Source: Desmodus rotundus (lineage: Eukaryota > Chordata > Mammalia > Chiroptera > Phyllostomidae). Taken from it: 64,000 nucleotides of DNA. Made by a program: the position numbers and the translations under genes. Of the stretch, positions 11,459 to 22,197 are shown piece after piece (position 1 is the stretch's first letter; each line of letters begins with the position of its first letter). The stretch is taken from contig NC_071392.1 of NCBI RefSeq assembly GCF_022682495.2, positions 134,167,318 through 134,231,317 on the forward strand. The letters are read 5' to 3'. The notes under the pieces were generated by a model. The model was not told where the DNA came from and did not search any database. It saw only the letters and a program-made list of their open reading frames with translations.

Positions 11459-12085
11459 ATGGCCATACTACCCAAAGCAACTGACATATTCAATGCAATC
11501 CCTATTGAAGTATCAATGACATATTTCACAGATATAGAACAAACATTTCAAAAATTTATATGGAAGTATAAACAACCCCTAATAGCTGCAGCAATTTTGA
11601 GAAAGAAGAACAAAGCAGGAGAAATCACAATACCTGATATCAAACTATATTACAAGGACATTGTAATCAAAACAGCCTGGTACTGGCATAAGAACAGACA
11701 CATAGACCAATGGAAGAGAATAGAGAGCCCAGAAATAAACCCAAGTCTCTATGGTCAATCAATATTTGACAAAGGGGGCAGAAGCATAAAATGGCATAAA
11801 AATAGCCTCTTCAAAAAATGGTGTTGGGAGATCTGGACAGCTACATGTAAAAAAATGAATCCCGATCAGCATCTTAAACCATACACAAAAATAAATTTAA
11901 GGTGGATAAAAGACTTAAATATAAGTTGTGACACTATGAAAGTCATAGAGGAAAAGATAAGTAGGAAAATCTCAGATACTCCATGCAGCAATATTTTCAC
12001 CGATATGTCCCCTAGAGTAAGGCACATAAAGGAAAGAATAAAACAAATGGGACTTCATCAAAATAAAAAGCTTCTGCACAGCTAA
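11459..12085 (+). pseudogene. L1 ORF2 C-terminal region remnant
   Basis: 208 codons, the longest intact piece of this copy. It begins MAILPKATDIFNAIPIEVSM and continues through [31 protein letters not shown] and QWKRIESPEIN, the segment that follows the reverse-transcriptase domain in L1 ORF2. It ends at a frameshift near 12080; the reading continues in another frame at about 12242-12454 and 12461-12658, where [20 protein letters not shown] and the Cys-rich region typical of the ORF2 end are seen. Confidence 0.85.
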
Positions 12086-13164
12086 AGAAAACAGCATTAA
12101 CATGAAAAGAAAACCAACTGTATGGGAAAACATACTTGCCAATGATACCTCAGACAAGGGTTTGATATCTAAAATATATAAAGAACTCACACAACTCCAC
12201 TCCAGGAAGACAAACAACCCAATTAAAAATGGGCAAAGGACTTGAACAGACACTTCTCCAAGGAAGATATACAGAGGGCCCAGAGACATATGAAAAGACG
12301 CTCAGCATCACTAGCCATCAGAGAGATGCAAATTAAAACCACAATGAGATACCACCTCACTCCGGTCAGAATGGCCACCATAAACAAAGCAACAAACAAG
12401 TGTTGGACAGGATGTGGAGAAAAGGGAACCCTAGTGCACTGTTGGTGGGAATGAAGACTGGTGAGGCCACTGTGGAAAACAGTATGGAATTTCCTCAGAA
12501 AACTAAAAATAGAACTGCCTTTTGACCCAGCAATTCTGCTGCTGGGATTATACCCTAACAACCCTGAAACACCAACCCAAAAGAACCTATGCACTCCAAT
12601 GTTCCTAGCAGCACAACTTACAATAGCCAAGTGCTGGAAGCAACATGCCCATCAGTAAATGAATGGATCAAAAACCATGGGACATTTACACAATGGAATT
12701 CTACACAGCAGAGAGAAAGAAGGAGCTCCTACGCTTTGTGACAGCATGTTTGGAACTGGAGAGCATTATGCTAGGTGAAATAAGCCATGCTGTGAGGGAC
12801 AAATACCATGTGATCTCACCTATGATTGGAACCTAATCAACAAAACAAACAAACAAGCAAAATATAACCAGAGACATTGAAATTAAGAACAAACTGACAA
12901 TAACCAGAGGTGAGGTGGGAGGGAATAATGGGGGGAAAAGGGGCTCGGTTTTCAGGAACAACTATAAAGGACACATGGACAAAACCAAGGGGTGGAATCA
13001 GGGGACAGATGTGAGGATGGCTGGGGTGGGGGGAGTGTTGGGGGGAAAATGTTGACAACTGTACTTAAACAACAATAAAATAAAATTAAATAAAATAATG
13101 TGTCAAAAGGATTATTAAATAAAAAATATTCCAAAGGGTCTAGGGTTATCCAACAGGTACACTC

Positions 13165-13850
13165 AGTTTCAACAAAACAGTTCACCTGAATTTTTATTGG
13201 AATTGTGTTGAACCTATGGATTTGTTTGTGGAAAATTGTTATCCTGACAATATTGAGTTCTCCAGTTCATAAACTTTAGGTCTTCTCTAATTTCTATCAG
13301 TAATGTTTTAGGATTTGAAGTGTATACATATTGCATAGACTTAATTAAATTTATCTCTAAGTGTTTTATGGTTTGTTGCTATTATAAATGATATATATTC
13401 ATTTATTTTTTTATTATTGTTAGTGTATGAAATACAATTGAATTTTGCATATTAACCTTCCATCCTGAGAACTCGTGAGATTTATTTATTAGTTCTAGTA
13501 TGTTTTTGTAGATTTTTTTGGAATTTTTACATACAAGGTAGGGCAAAAGTAGGTTTACAGTTGTTTACATGGACAATAATACAATAATAAATAATACAAG
13601 AATAAATTGTTTCAGGTACTCACAACTGTAAACCTCCTTTTGCCCCACCATGTATATGATCACATCTGTTAATACAGATAGTTTTATTTCTTCTTCTTCA
13701 GTCTCTATGCTTTTTATTTCTTTTTCTTACCCTACAGGAAAGATCAAGACCTCTAGACCATACTGAATAGAGGTGATGAAAGGAGACATCCTGGCCTTGT
13801 TTCCAATCTTAGGGGGAAATCATTCAGTCTTTCACTATTTTTTTCCCATA
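13165..13850 (-). mobile_element. Ancient L1M ORF2 fragment, antisense, split by a MITE
   Basis: Plus-strand phrases TTTTTATTGGAATTGTGTTG, GACAATATTGAGTTCTCCAG, TAATTTCTATCAGTAATG, TTTATTTATTAGTTCTAG and CATACTGAATAGAGGTGATG follow the order of antisense L1 ORF2. A 119-bp inverted-repeat element interrupts it at 13534-13652 and the L1 order resumes after it. Confidence 0.7.
13534..13652. mobile_element. Tc1/mariner-type MITE, 119 bp, with TA duplication
   Basis: Ends are inverted repeats of 29 bp that match at 26 positions: 13534-13562 and the reverse complement of 13624-13652, both built on GGGCAAAAG.AGGTTTACAG. The element is flanked by TA on both sides (13532-13533 and 13653-13654), as expected for Tc1/mariner integration. 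The interior is AT-rich and non-coding. It sits inside an old L1M copy, so it is younger than that L1M. Confidence 0.85.
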
Positions 13851-15231
13851 ACAACTATTCAACAATTTTGCTGTTTATTTGTGTGTTCAAGTATTGTTAC
13901 AATGGTCAATGGTCCTGACTTCTTTGAGTATAACATGCTACCCATAAAAACACGGAGTAAACTAATAATTAGTACTTACCAAACAAGGTATGAAGTAAAT
14001 AGTAGGAAAATCACGATAAGAAAACCACCACCTGAACCACCATGAACCCAAATTTTTACTCAGCCATCTGTTTAAAATTGAGATAAATTAGTAAGCTTAG
14101 CATACAAAAAATTTATTTTTCATCTGAATTCTAAGTCTCTCATTAGTCATAAACAGAAATACCCAACTTTGAAGTTATCAAATGTAAAACATTAGTCTAT
14201 GAAAAATTTCACAGTGCTAAACAACACCAAAAATCATTACTTCATAAAATCTAACTGGCAAGCTCTTTTGAATTTATTTTCATCTGTGTATTTTCTTACA
14301 CATGTCACACAAAAGTATGGTAGAACATCTTGACTACATAAATAGAACAAGAAAATAAATTATAATTAAGAAACAATCCTGCATGCAAAGAAAAATACTG
14401 TGATCATTTTTGTTGATTTTGCTTCCTGAATAATGTTGAGTGACCAAAACCTGCATGACCAAATAAGCTAATCTATCTACCAAATTACTGTAAAATTATA
14501 ACCATATGTGTAAAAATATACATTTTTATTTGATACTTTCCAGAGTTAAAGAAAAATAGATTAACCAAATAGTCTGATCAATTTTGTGACTTCTATATAA
14601 GGTATAACTTGAGTGTATGCATTGTTTTCTATATATGATAGATATTTGTTTCTGAAACTCTAGCATGATTTGCTCTATTTTATGTGCACATATAGTTAAC
14701 TAAACATATGTGCTGAAAGAAACTGTATTCCTTTTTGAAAGATATATACACACAGAAGGTTCATTATACTATATGAATGTAATTAACTGCAGGTCTAAAA
14801 TACAGATATTAGCATCTTATTCTAAATGTTTCCATAGGATCAAGAATAATAAAAACCTGTTGTAAATAATACTTCTTTGGAATAAAATCATAATTACCAT
14901 TCTGTTATATTATGACCACTTACAGTAGTTTTGCTTATAAGACACTTTCAAGTTTTGGGATGAGGTTTCAGTGTAGTAATGATATCTTTCTGTGGTCAAA
15001 AGTCTTTTTATGAAGCTTTGACTATGACTTCTTTAAAACGTTAATGATGAAATCCCACAGTCTGACTTTTTACATTGATAATTTTAAAAAGGCTTCCCTG
15101 AGTGAACATGCTCTTTTAATCTTATTACCCCTACACCTAACAGAGTTGAAGTATTGGGAGAATCCAGTGTTTTTAAATCCCCAGTGGAGAAGTATGTGAT
15201 CCATGATCTTTAATTATGTTACTGAAAAAAA
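13851..15231. other. Unassigned AT-rich DNA
   Basis: About 1.4 kb without a recognisable repeat or gene. One 90-codon frame at 13773-14045 overlaps the L1M edge and has no family resemblance. Confidence 0.5.
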
Positions 15232-15239
15232 AGGATTAA

Positions 15240-15442
15240 GCCCCAGCTGGTGTGGCTCAGTGGATTGAACACCAGCCTGCGAACCAAAGGGTTGCCGGTT
15301 TCATTCCCAGGCAGGCCACCTGCCTGGGTTTCGGGCCAGGCCCCTGGTGGGGGCGCATGGGAGGTAACCATATATTGATATTCTCTCCCTCTCTTTCTCC
15401 CTTCCTTCCCCTCTTTCTAAAAATAAATAAAATATTTTGAAG
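15240..15442 (+). mobile_element. Ves-type SINE, well preserved
   Basis: Starts GCCCCAGCTGGTGTGGCTCAG; box A is recognisable at TGGCTCAGTGG and box B at GGTTTCATTCC (consensus GGTTCGANTCC, with apparent CpG decay). The body CCAGGCAGGCCACCTGCCTGG and the pyrimidine-rich then AAATAAATAAAAT tail are complete. AGGATTAA flanks it on both sides (15232-15239 and 15443-15450) as a target duplication. Of the SINE copies here this is among the least eroded. Confidence 0.9.
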
Positions 15443-15469
15443 AGGATTAATATAACTTTTTATAATAAC

Positions 15470-15880
15470 ATAATGGATAGGGCCAAATTCAACTTTTAAA
15501 AAAAGATATGTAGTGAAAAATAAGTCTTTCTGCCACCCTCTCTCAGTTCCCCACCCATGAGTTATCACTGTTACCAGTTTCCTTATGAACATTTTTCTGC
15601 AAATGCAAGCAAATGAGTATGTACACATAGGTGTACACATACACATTTTTTAAAAGACATAAATGATGTGTACCATTCCCTTTGATTTGCACTTATTTTC
15701 ACTTAACATATGTTAGAAATATTTTCATTCTAGTTCATGAAAGTCTATTTTATTCTTTTTAATATATCTAGGATATATATTACCTAATTGTATCACTTTG
15801 TTTTTTCCTTATTCTATTTATACACATTTACGTTGTTTCCACTCATTTGCTATAAAACAAGTGATCAGTCTTTCACTAGT
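15470..15880 (-). mobile_element. Ancient L1M/HAL1 3'-region fragment
   Basis: Plus strand shows GTTATCACTGTTACCAGTTTC, then TTTTCTGCAAATGCAAGC, CACTTATTTTCACTTAACAT and GTTGTTTCCACTCATTTGC, the antisense order of old mammalian L1 3' regions. Diverged, no coding potential. Confidence 0.6.
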
Positions 15881-15884
15881 AAGT

Positions 15885-16054
15885 GCTATGTTAGCTATAT
15901 GTTTTCTGCTAATGCCTTTTTATCAATTTAAGGAAGTTTTCTTCCATTTCTAGGTTGCTGAGAGTTGGGGTTTTTTTTTTTTAGAACTATTATTGTCTTT
16001 GGTAAATGTTGAATTTTGACAAACACTTTTCCTACATATATTGAAATTATTATA
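15885..16054 (-). mobile_element. Ancient L1M ORF2 fragment
   Basis: TTTAAGGAAGTTTTCTTCC, GGTTGCTGAGAGTT and GTTGAATTTTGACAAACAC are antisense ORF2 phrases. A poly-T run of 12 lies at 15970-15981. The fragment stops exactly where the 234-bp MITE begins. Confidence 0.55.
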
Positions 16055-16288
16055 CAGAATCTGGCAGAAGTAATGCCTGTTTGACTGTGGTTGGTAGGGT
16101 AATAATATGGGTGTAATAATTTAGTTTTAATTTGAACATCTCACTTAAAATGTCATATGGTTTGCTTGAGTGTGATATTGTTATGTTACAGAAGTACATT
16201 CTTATGATTTTATAATGAAAGATTTTGTAACAAAAAGGGGTATTTGTGTCAACCACACTCAAGCAGGCATTACTTCTGCCAGACCCTG
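16055..16288. mobile_element. Tc1/mariner-type MITE, 234 bp, 39-bp terminal inverted repeats
   Basis: The ends are inverted repeats built on TCTGGCAGAAGTAATGCCTG; over the first 39 bp of each end 35 positions match. TA flanks both sides (16053-16054 and 16289-16290). The interior is AT-rich and non-coding. One inner motif, GCTTGAGTGTG at about 16164, also occurs in the right terminal repeat. No transposase sequence is present, so the element is non-autonomous. Confidence 0.85.
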
Positions 16289-16290
16289 TA

Positions 16291-16720
16291 TTTATATATA
16301 CATATTTTTATGTTGCTTTTTTCACCAAAAAGTATGATATGGAGATCACTCCATAAAGACAAAGATGTATTTTCTGTTCTTTTTTACACTCCATTGTATG
16401 GATATACCTATTCAACTACTCCCCTAGTTTAGCAGTCCCCAACCACTGGGGTGAGGGGGTTGGGAGGACACTGGAGGCATTGCTCAGGTGAGTTTCATTC
16501 CCCTGCTGTGTTGTGGATGGGGAAGAGGGAGACACAGGAGGCAGAGCTCAGGCGATCTTTGCTTGCAGACGGGTCCTAATGGTACTGGTACTAGTCCTTG
16601 GCCCTGAGGACTGGGGACCCCTGCCCTAGTTGATGGATATTTAGGTTGTTCCAGTCTTTTGCTATTACAAATGGTGCTGCAGTAAATAGCACTCTTTATT
16701 GACCTCCTTCTTTTTTCTGC
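16291..16720 (-). mobile_element. Ancient L1M 3'-region fragment, split by a hAT element
   Basis: GATATGGAGATCACTCCAT, then CATTGTATGGATATACCTATTC, then after the interruption TTGATGGATATTTAGGTTGT and TTTTGCTATTACAAATGGTG, the antisense order of an old L1 3' region. The order is broken only by the 194-bp inserted element at 16432-16625. Confidence 0.65.
16432..16625. mobile_element. Non-autonomous hAT-type DNA transposon remnant
   Basis: Starts GCAGTCCCCAACCACTGG and ends CTGGGGACCCCTGCC, matching the GGTCCCCAAC...GGGGACCCCTG ends of a common mammalian hAT-like repeat; inner AGGAGGCAGAGCTCAGGCG also fits. It is flanked by 8-bp near-duplicates CTAGTTTA (16424-16431) and CTAGTTGA (16626-16633), the length expected for hAT. 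Much of the middle of the full-length repeat is missing. Confidence 0.7.
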
Positions 16721-17343
16721 TTACTTCCCCAATCCTAGGGATGCTTTTACGGATCGCCCTCCGGTAAACCACTTGCACTAAAATCCTTGTCTCAAGACCT
16801 GCTTTTGGAGGAACCAAAACCAAAACATCTGCACTTACTGGCACTTACTGTTGAGTGAGACAAATCATCATGTATATGATCATATAATTAATTCATATTA
16901 GGCATCATTAAACTTCTATTTGTAACTGAATGTACTTCTTTTAAGTGCTGGGGAAGACATTTTATTTTGGAAATGGCTGGTGAATTGTTTAAAAGACTCA
17001 TTAAAAAAAAAAACAACAACATTTAACACATACCAAATATATGAAGTATAAAAAACACTTGCAGAGGGAAGGGGGTTGAGGAGGCTATGAGAAGAATAAA
17101 TAGTAATGGAAAAAAATAAAATAAAAAATAAACATTAATGTGGCACCATCCAATGGTATAAACATGTGTGATGTATATGCAGATGAAATACATGTATGAT
17201 ATATATGGATATAAAGCTTTATGGTAAAGTAGAAAAATTTGCAAGTTATTTCATTTTAAAATACTTACCATTTGACATTATTGACATATAACTCACCCTG
17301 ACTCACATACATTCTGGTCAGATTTTTTAATTCTTTTTTTAAA
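16721..17343. other. Unassigned DNA
   Basis: No gene or named repeat. A-rich short runs occur at about 17000-17020 and 17110-17130. Confidence 0.5.
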
Positions 17344-17496
17344 AGTATATTTTATTAATTATGCTATTACAGTTTTCTCAATTTTTCCCCCTTTAACACT
17401 CCTCCACCCTGCAACGCCCAACCCCCCAGCATTCCCCACCCCCTTAGTTCATGTCCATGGGTTGTACATATAAGTTCTTTGAGTTGTTTCCTATAC

Positions 17497-17874
17497 CTTT
17501 TTTTTGTTTTTATTTATTTATTATTTTTATTCAGTCACGATTGTCTGCATTTTCTCCCCATCCCTCCACCCCACCCCAGCCAGTCCCACCTCCCTCCCCC
17601 ACTCTACCCTCCCCCTTGATTTTGTCCTTGTGTCCTTTATAGTAGCTCCTATAGACCCCTCGCCTCACTATCCCCTCCCCACTCCCCTCTGGCTATTGTT
17701 ATATTGTTCTTAATTTCAATGTCTCTGGTTATATTTTGTTTTACATGATTCTGCTGGAATTCTGCACAGCAGAGAGAAGGAAGGAGCTTATACCCTTTGC
17801 AATGGCATGGATGGAACTGGAGAGCATTATACTAAGTGAAATAAGCCAGGCGGTGAGGGACAAATACCATATGA
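17497..17874 (-). mobile_element. 5'-inverted L1 inserted in HAL1-like copy B
   Basis: The first 245 bp are antisense 3' UTR (poly-T, TCTGCATTTTCTCCCCATCC, CTCTGGTTATATTTTG). After a short filler at about 17743-17756 the sequence becomes sense ORF2 (TGGAATTCTGCACAGCAGAG ... AAATAAGCCAGGCGG ... ACCATATGATC). TCCTATAC is duplicated at 17489-17496 and 17875-17882. This is a twin-priming inversion. Confidence 0.85.
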
Positions 17875-18156
17875 TCCTATACTATTTTTGACCTCTCCCA
17901 GTCTATTTAATGCCCACTGATTATGCTTCTTCTTCCCTGTACCTTTTCCCTCCTTCCCCCTCCCCAATGAAAATCCTCCAGGTAATGTCCATTTCTCTGG
18001 TTCTCTTCCTGTTCTAGTTGTTTGCTTAGTTTTTGTTTTCACTGTTTTTCTTTCTTTCTTTTTTTTAAGGTTCATTTGTTGATAGTTGTGTTTGTTGTCA
18101 TTTTACTGTTCATATTTTTGATCTTCTTTTTCTTAGATAAGTCCCTTTAACATTTC

Positions 18157-18558
18157 TTATAATAATGGCTTGGTGATGATGAACTCCTTTAACTTGACCT
18201 TATCTAGGAAGCACTTTATCTGCCCTCCCATTCTAAATGATAGCTTTGCTGGATAGAATATTCTTGGATGTAGGTTGTTGCCTTTCATGACTTGGAATAC
18301 TTCTTTCCAGCCCCTTCTTGCCTGCAAGGTCTCTTTGGAGAAATCAGCTGGTAGTCTTATGGGAACTCCTTTATAGGTAACTCTTTCCTTTCCTCTTGCT
18401 GCTTTGAAGGTTCTCTCTTTGTCTTTAATCTTGGGTAACTTAATGATGATGCACCTTGGTGTGTTCCTCTTTGGGTCCCACTTTTTTGGGACTCTCTGGG
18501 TTTCCTGGACTTCCTGGAAGTCTATTTCCTTTGCCAGATTGGGGAAGTTTTCTTTCAT
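18157..18558 (-). pseudogene. L1-type ORF1 protein relic, RRM/C-terminal domain (copy B)
   Basis: 133 codons on the minus strand, beginning MKENFPNLAKEIDFQEVQET. RRM-core strand CIIIKLPKIKDKERTF and the C-terminal domain VTYKGVPIRLPADFS, LHPRIFYPAKLSF are clear. The frame ends at ITKPLL, 7 codons short of copies A and D. In L1 these two domains bind RNA. Upstream, 18717-19175 carries the coiled-coil part in a different frame, so at least one frameshift separates the two halves. Confidence 0.8.
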
Positions 18559-18716
18559 TATTTGTTCAAACAGGCTTTCAATTTCTTGCTATTGTTCTTC
18601 TCCTTCAGGCACCCCTATAATTCAGATATTGGAATGTTCCAACTTGTCCCAGAGATTCAAAAGTCTCTCTTCATTTTTTTGAATTCTTGTTTCTTCATTC
18701 TGTTCCAGTTGGATGT

Positions 18717-18965
18717 TTATTTCTTCTTTTTGTTCCAAATCGTTGATTTGAGTCCTGGTTTCCTTCCACTGTTGGTTCCCTGAATATTTTGCTTTATTTC
18801 ATTTTGGGTATCTTTCATTTGGTCTTTCATTTTTTGACCAAGTTCAATCAGTTCTGTGAGCATTTTGATTACTAGGGCTTTAAAGTCTCCATCAGATAAG
18901 TTGGCTATCTTCTCATTGCTTAGCTCTCTTTCTGAGGTTTCACTCTGTTCTTTAATTTTGGCCCT
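18717..18965 (-). pseudogene. L1-type ORF1 protein relic, coiled-coil part (copy B)
   Basis: The minus-strand frame carries EQSETSERELSNEKIANLSD and GDFKALVIKMLTELIELGQK, the N-terminal and coiled-coil segment of ORF1, then GTNSGRKPGLKSTIWNKKKK and a stop. The usual start Met is lost; the frame is open further upstream into leader sequence, so its apparent Met at 19175 is not the ORF1 start. Confidence 0.75.
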
Positions 18966-19476
18966 ATTTCTTTGCTCAGGGCCTCTGTGAAGTTGTAAGG
19001 GGGGCTGGGGCCTTAGGTATTCAGCAGGGCAGGGCAACCCTCCTTGCAGTGCTGGCGCTGCTTGTGGAGGAGGGGCCAGAGAGGGAATAATGCAGCTCCC
19101 CTGCTTGCCTCTAGCCCACTTTCCAATGAACTCTTGTGTGAGACTGGGAGTTTCTCCCACCTCAGCAACCAGCATAGTTCATAGCCAGCTCTGAGTCTCA
19201 GTTTCCCCTTAAGTCAGCCCTGCCTGTGCAGCCCACCACCTTGCCACAGCCAGCCCCACCCTCACGGTCCACCACCTTGTCTCCGTTCTCTTTGTCTGCT
19301 GCCTTAACGGTCTGGTTGTTCTGTTTACTTTCTTTAATTCTGTGGTTGCTGGAGTTCCATGCAGTTTGATTTCTGGCACTTCTGGTTGTTTATTGACTTT
19401 AGATTGGTTGTTATCCTCCTTATGGTTGTATGAGGAAGTGAAGGATTTCTAGTACACCTCCATCTTGGCTGGAACC

Positions 19477-20769
19477 CTTGATCATATTTCTTAAGTGAGA
19501 GAGAAGTACCTGGTATCATAGGCAGGGAGCTGAGGTTTAGTAAAAGTCACAGTTGAGATTAGCAATGCCTCAGCACACAGGGTGCTTTATTTAAATAAAT
19601 ATCATCTGTCACAAGTAGTAACTCAAACCAAGATCACAAGGAACCAATCAGGTAGTGGAAATACATCTGTATATACCTATACACTTGACATGAAACCTTT
19701 TCAGAAATGTCATTGTAGAAGAGACTGTCTCTCCTATTTGTCTAGACTGTATTTCTGCAAAGATGGGATTGAAGAAACATGCATGAAATCTGGAAGCAGA
19801 GGAAAATATTTAAGATTTGTTTTTCAATAATCTGATGATCCTCATGCTTTTCATTATGTTTGAGCCAAGCACTGTTATTGTCACTGAACATCATTTGAAA
19901 TTGCTCTATAGTGAAATCTTTCTATCTGAGATGGTTTTATTTCTTAGATGGAATAAATAAAATCTGACAAGCTAAAAAAAGAAAAGAAAATCATTTGCAT
20001 AAGCTACAGGAAGGAAGTATTAAGTAAAAGTGAATCCAAAAATAGTTTCTAACTTCTTTGATTTTTGAATTCTGAAGAAGATAGAACAAACACAGACACA
20101 GACAAGAAAGTCAGAATATTGTGTTTGTGGATTTGTTTCTAATCACTGCTTCCTGTTTTTGTGCTTTTATGATCAGAAAACACCTGAAAATGGTAGTTGC
20201 TTATACAGTCAGATGCTTGACAATAATCCCAGGAAAATTATCCTTATCTTTCTTTTATAATGAATTTCAGGAACAATCAGGTCAATGGAAAATTTTAGAT
20301 GCTGCTGAGAACTACCAATTTTGTGACAATCATTGAGATTATGCTGCATTATAGTTTCTTTGAGGACATACAAGCAAAGCCAGGATGTAAATAACCCTCT
20401 TTATTTTTCTTATTTCATCTGTGTTTTTCCCCCACTTCAATCAAACCCAATGTTATTGAAGACAATATGACATAGAAAAGTATATCTGATTTTCCCCCAG
20501 GCAGTTATTATATTTTACAATTATCTGGAAAAATAAGAATCAAAATTCAGTCAGTCCCCATATGCGAGACATTCTCCTTCTGCAGTATTTACAATACACA
20601 AAAACCTACATAGCAAACATGGAGAAATATAATACATTCGGGAACCAAAAATTTGATCATGACTGCCTGTTTCTAGGTAAGATGAGCTAAGGTGTAAAAT
20701 GGAGTTTTATGGAGAGACTGTTTTATAATCGTAAGTAATGATATGTAAACCTCTCTTCACAGAGACACT
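19477..20769. other. Unassigned DNA
   Basis: About 1.3 kb without a recognisable gene or repeat. Frames of 60-80 codons at 19582-19830 and 20121-20336 show no family resemblance. Confidence 0.5.
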
Positions 20770-20890
20770 GTAATGTGGAAAAAGCAGTGGGCTTAGAAGG
20801 CTGCTGTCAGCCACTTAGGTGACCTGAGACAAGTGTGTTCACTGCTTTGGGTCTCAATTTTCTTATCTGCAAATTTAAGGGTTTTTACTG
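20770..20890 (-). repeat. MIR SINE fragment
   Basis: CTTAGGTGACCTGAGACAAG, GGTCTCAATTTTCTTATCTG and CAAATTTAAGGG follow the antisense of MIR (GTGACCTTGGGCAAG ... CTCAGTTTCCTCATCTGTAAAATGGG). Confidence 0.65.
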
Positions 20891-22186
20891 GATGCTCTTC
20901 CCGTCCTTCCATGTCAAGATGTAATCCACCTCCCCCAGAAGCTCAGGTTCCAGAGAAGAGGGCAAGAAAGAGAATGATGGGGCATCAGGATAGTGCAGGA
21001 TGCCTGACTAGCACTCAGCATAAGGCTGGGCAGAGGTAAGAACCAAAGTGGAAGCCAAGACCTTATCTATGGTGCCACAATTGAGCAGTAGAGAAAGCAG
21101 TGACGAGCTATAATTAGCACACTTTGTTAGAAATGTCTCAGGGCAACTAACATAATGGTACTATGCAGAAATGAACATATTTTAAAACATCTTATGGGAG
21201 AATACCATGGGCTTGAGAGTTGCTGGAAATCAAAAATGAATCATACATAGCCCTGTCTTCTAGGATTTTAAAATGTAGAGGGACAGGTATGTACACCACT
21301 AACTAGGCTATACTTGCATTTGAAGATACCACTAAAACAGGAGTTTAAATCAAGTGCTGTGGGAACTCAGAAAATTAAAGTAAATCTTGTTTAATTAATT
21401 AGCAGGAGGGATAAGGCTTAATTATGTCAGTGATCTCTGAGGAGGATTGGGTCATCAGGTGGAGAATTAGAGAAGAGGAGAGAGAACAGCCTGTGAAGAG
21501 GAGTTAAGGAGTGGACAGCATGATGTGCCTGGCATACAGGAAGAGCTGAGTATAAATGGAGCATGAGGAGTGCTGCAGAAGCACTAGGGGTGAAGCAAGA
21601 AGACAGGGTACCCCTGGATTAGGAAGGGTTTTGACTCTCATGCTAGGGATTTGGGCCACAGTCCAGGAAGGGTCTGGATGACATCACTAATATCAGCCAC
21701 TCTAGTAGGTTTCCAGTAGTCACCCAGGCCCAGCCCTTGTTGAAGGCCAAGAGTAAGGGAGAGGATGAGGTGGCAGAGTAAGGAAGGGAGAGGAGTTAAA
21801 GCAATCTTGCAATTCAAAGCTAAATTGAGTGGTTATGGATTTTAGTGATTGAGATATGGACTACAGAAGAAGGTTTGAAGGGAGAGAGATGAAAAGTTGT
21901 ATTTTGGTAAAATTGGGAACATCTACAAGAAGTACATAATTTGGCTCTTGATAATGTGGTTTTGGAATTTGGAAGAGAACCAGGCTGGTTATAACTGCTT
22001 GGGGGAGAACAGTGGAAATGGATGAAATGCCTAGGGAGAGAATGGTGAATGGAAAGAGGGGAAAGCGAAGATGTCTTGTGGGACAACCACCTGATGCGTA
22101 GCCAGTGAATGTACCAAGAAAGATGAGAAAAGTAGGGTAGAAATGAGAGTTGTATTGTGGAATCCCAGGAAATTAAGATTTTACAG
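20891..22186. other. Unassigned DNA, probably containing an old interspersed repeat
   Basis: The purine-rich, AGGA/GGAG-laden text at about 21480-22140 (TTGGGCCACAGTCCAGGAAG, TGGATGACATCAC) reads like an old mammalian repeat, similar in style to 24.4-25.6 kb, but I cannot name it. No gene is seen. Confidence 0.35.
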
Positions 22187-22197
22187 GAGAATCAGGA

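Larger units (their letters stand above)
10922..13100 (+). mobile_element. 5'-truncated L1, 3' half of ORF2 plus 3' UTR
   Basis: Starts within the ORF2 reverse-transcriptase domain (AGCCAACATCATACTGAATG) and runs through the ORF2 C-terminus to a 3' UTR at about 12836-13070, with the GACAACTGTACTTAAACAAC end and an AATAAAATAAAAT tail. About 2.2 kb of roughly 6 kb remains. It is moderately decayed; see the ORF2 blocks. No clean target duplication is seen, and the 5' side abuts a SINE remnant. Confidence 0.9.
17344..19476 (-). mobile_element. HAL1-like (ORF1-only L1) element, copy B
   Basis: On the minus strand the element has a 5' leader beginning near 19476 (CCAGCCAAGATGGAGG, carrying the AAGATGG motif), an ORF1 relic between about 19000 and 18140, and the short 3' UTR that ends CTGTAATAGCATAATTAATAA near 17350. 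There is no ORF2. A 378-bp 5'-inverted L1 is inserted in the 3' UTR at 17497-17874. The leader is shorter than in copies C and D. Confidence 0.8.

Noticed and set aside
15240..15320. tRNA-like sequence
   Set aside because: It is the head of a Ves SINE, not a tRNA gene: there is no complete cloverleaf and the SINE body and tail follow.
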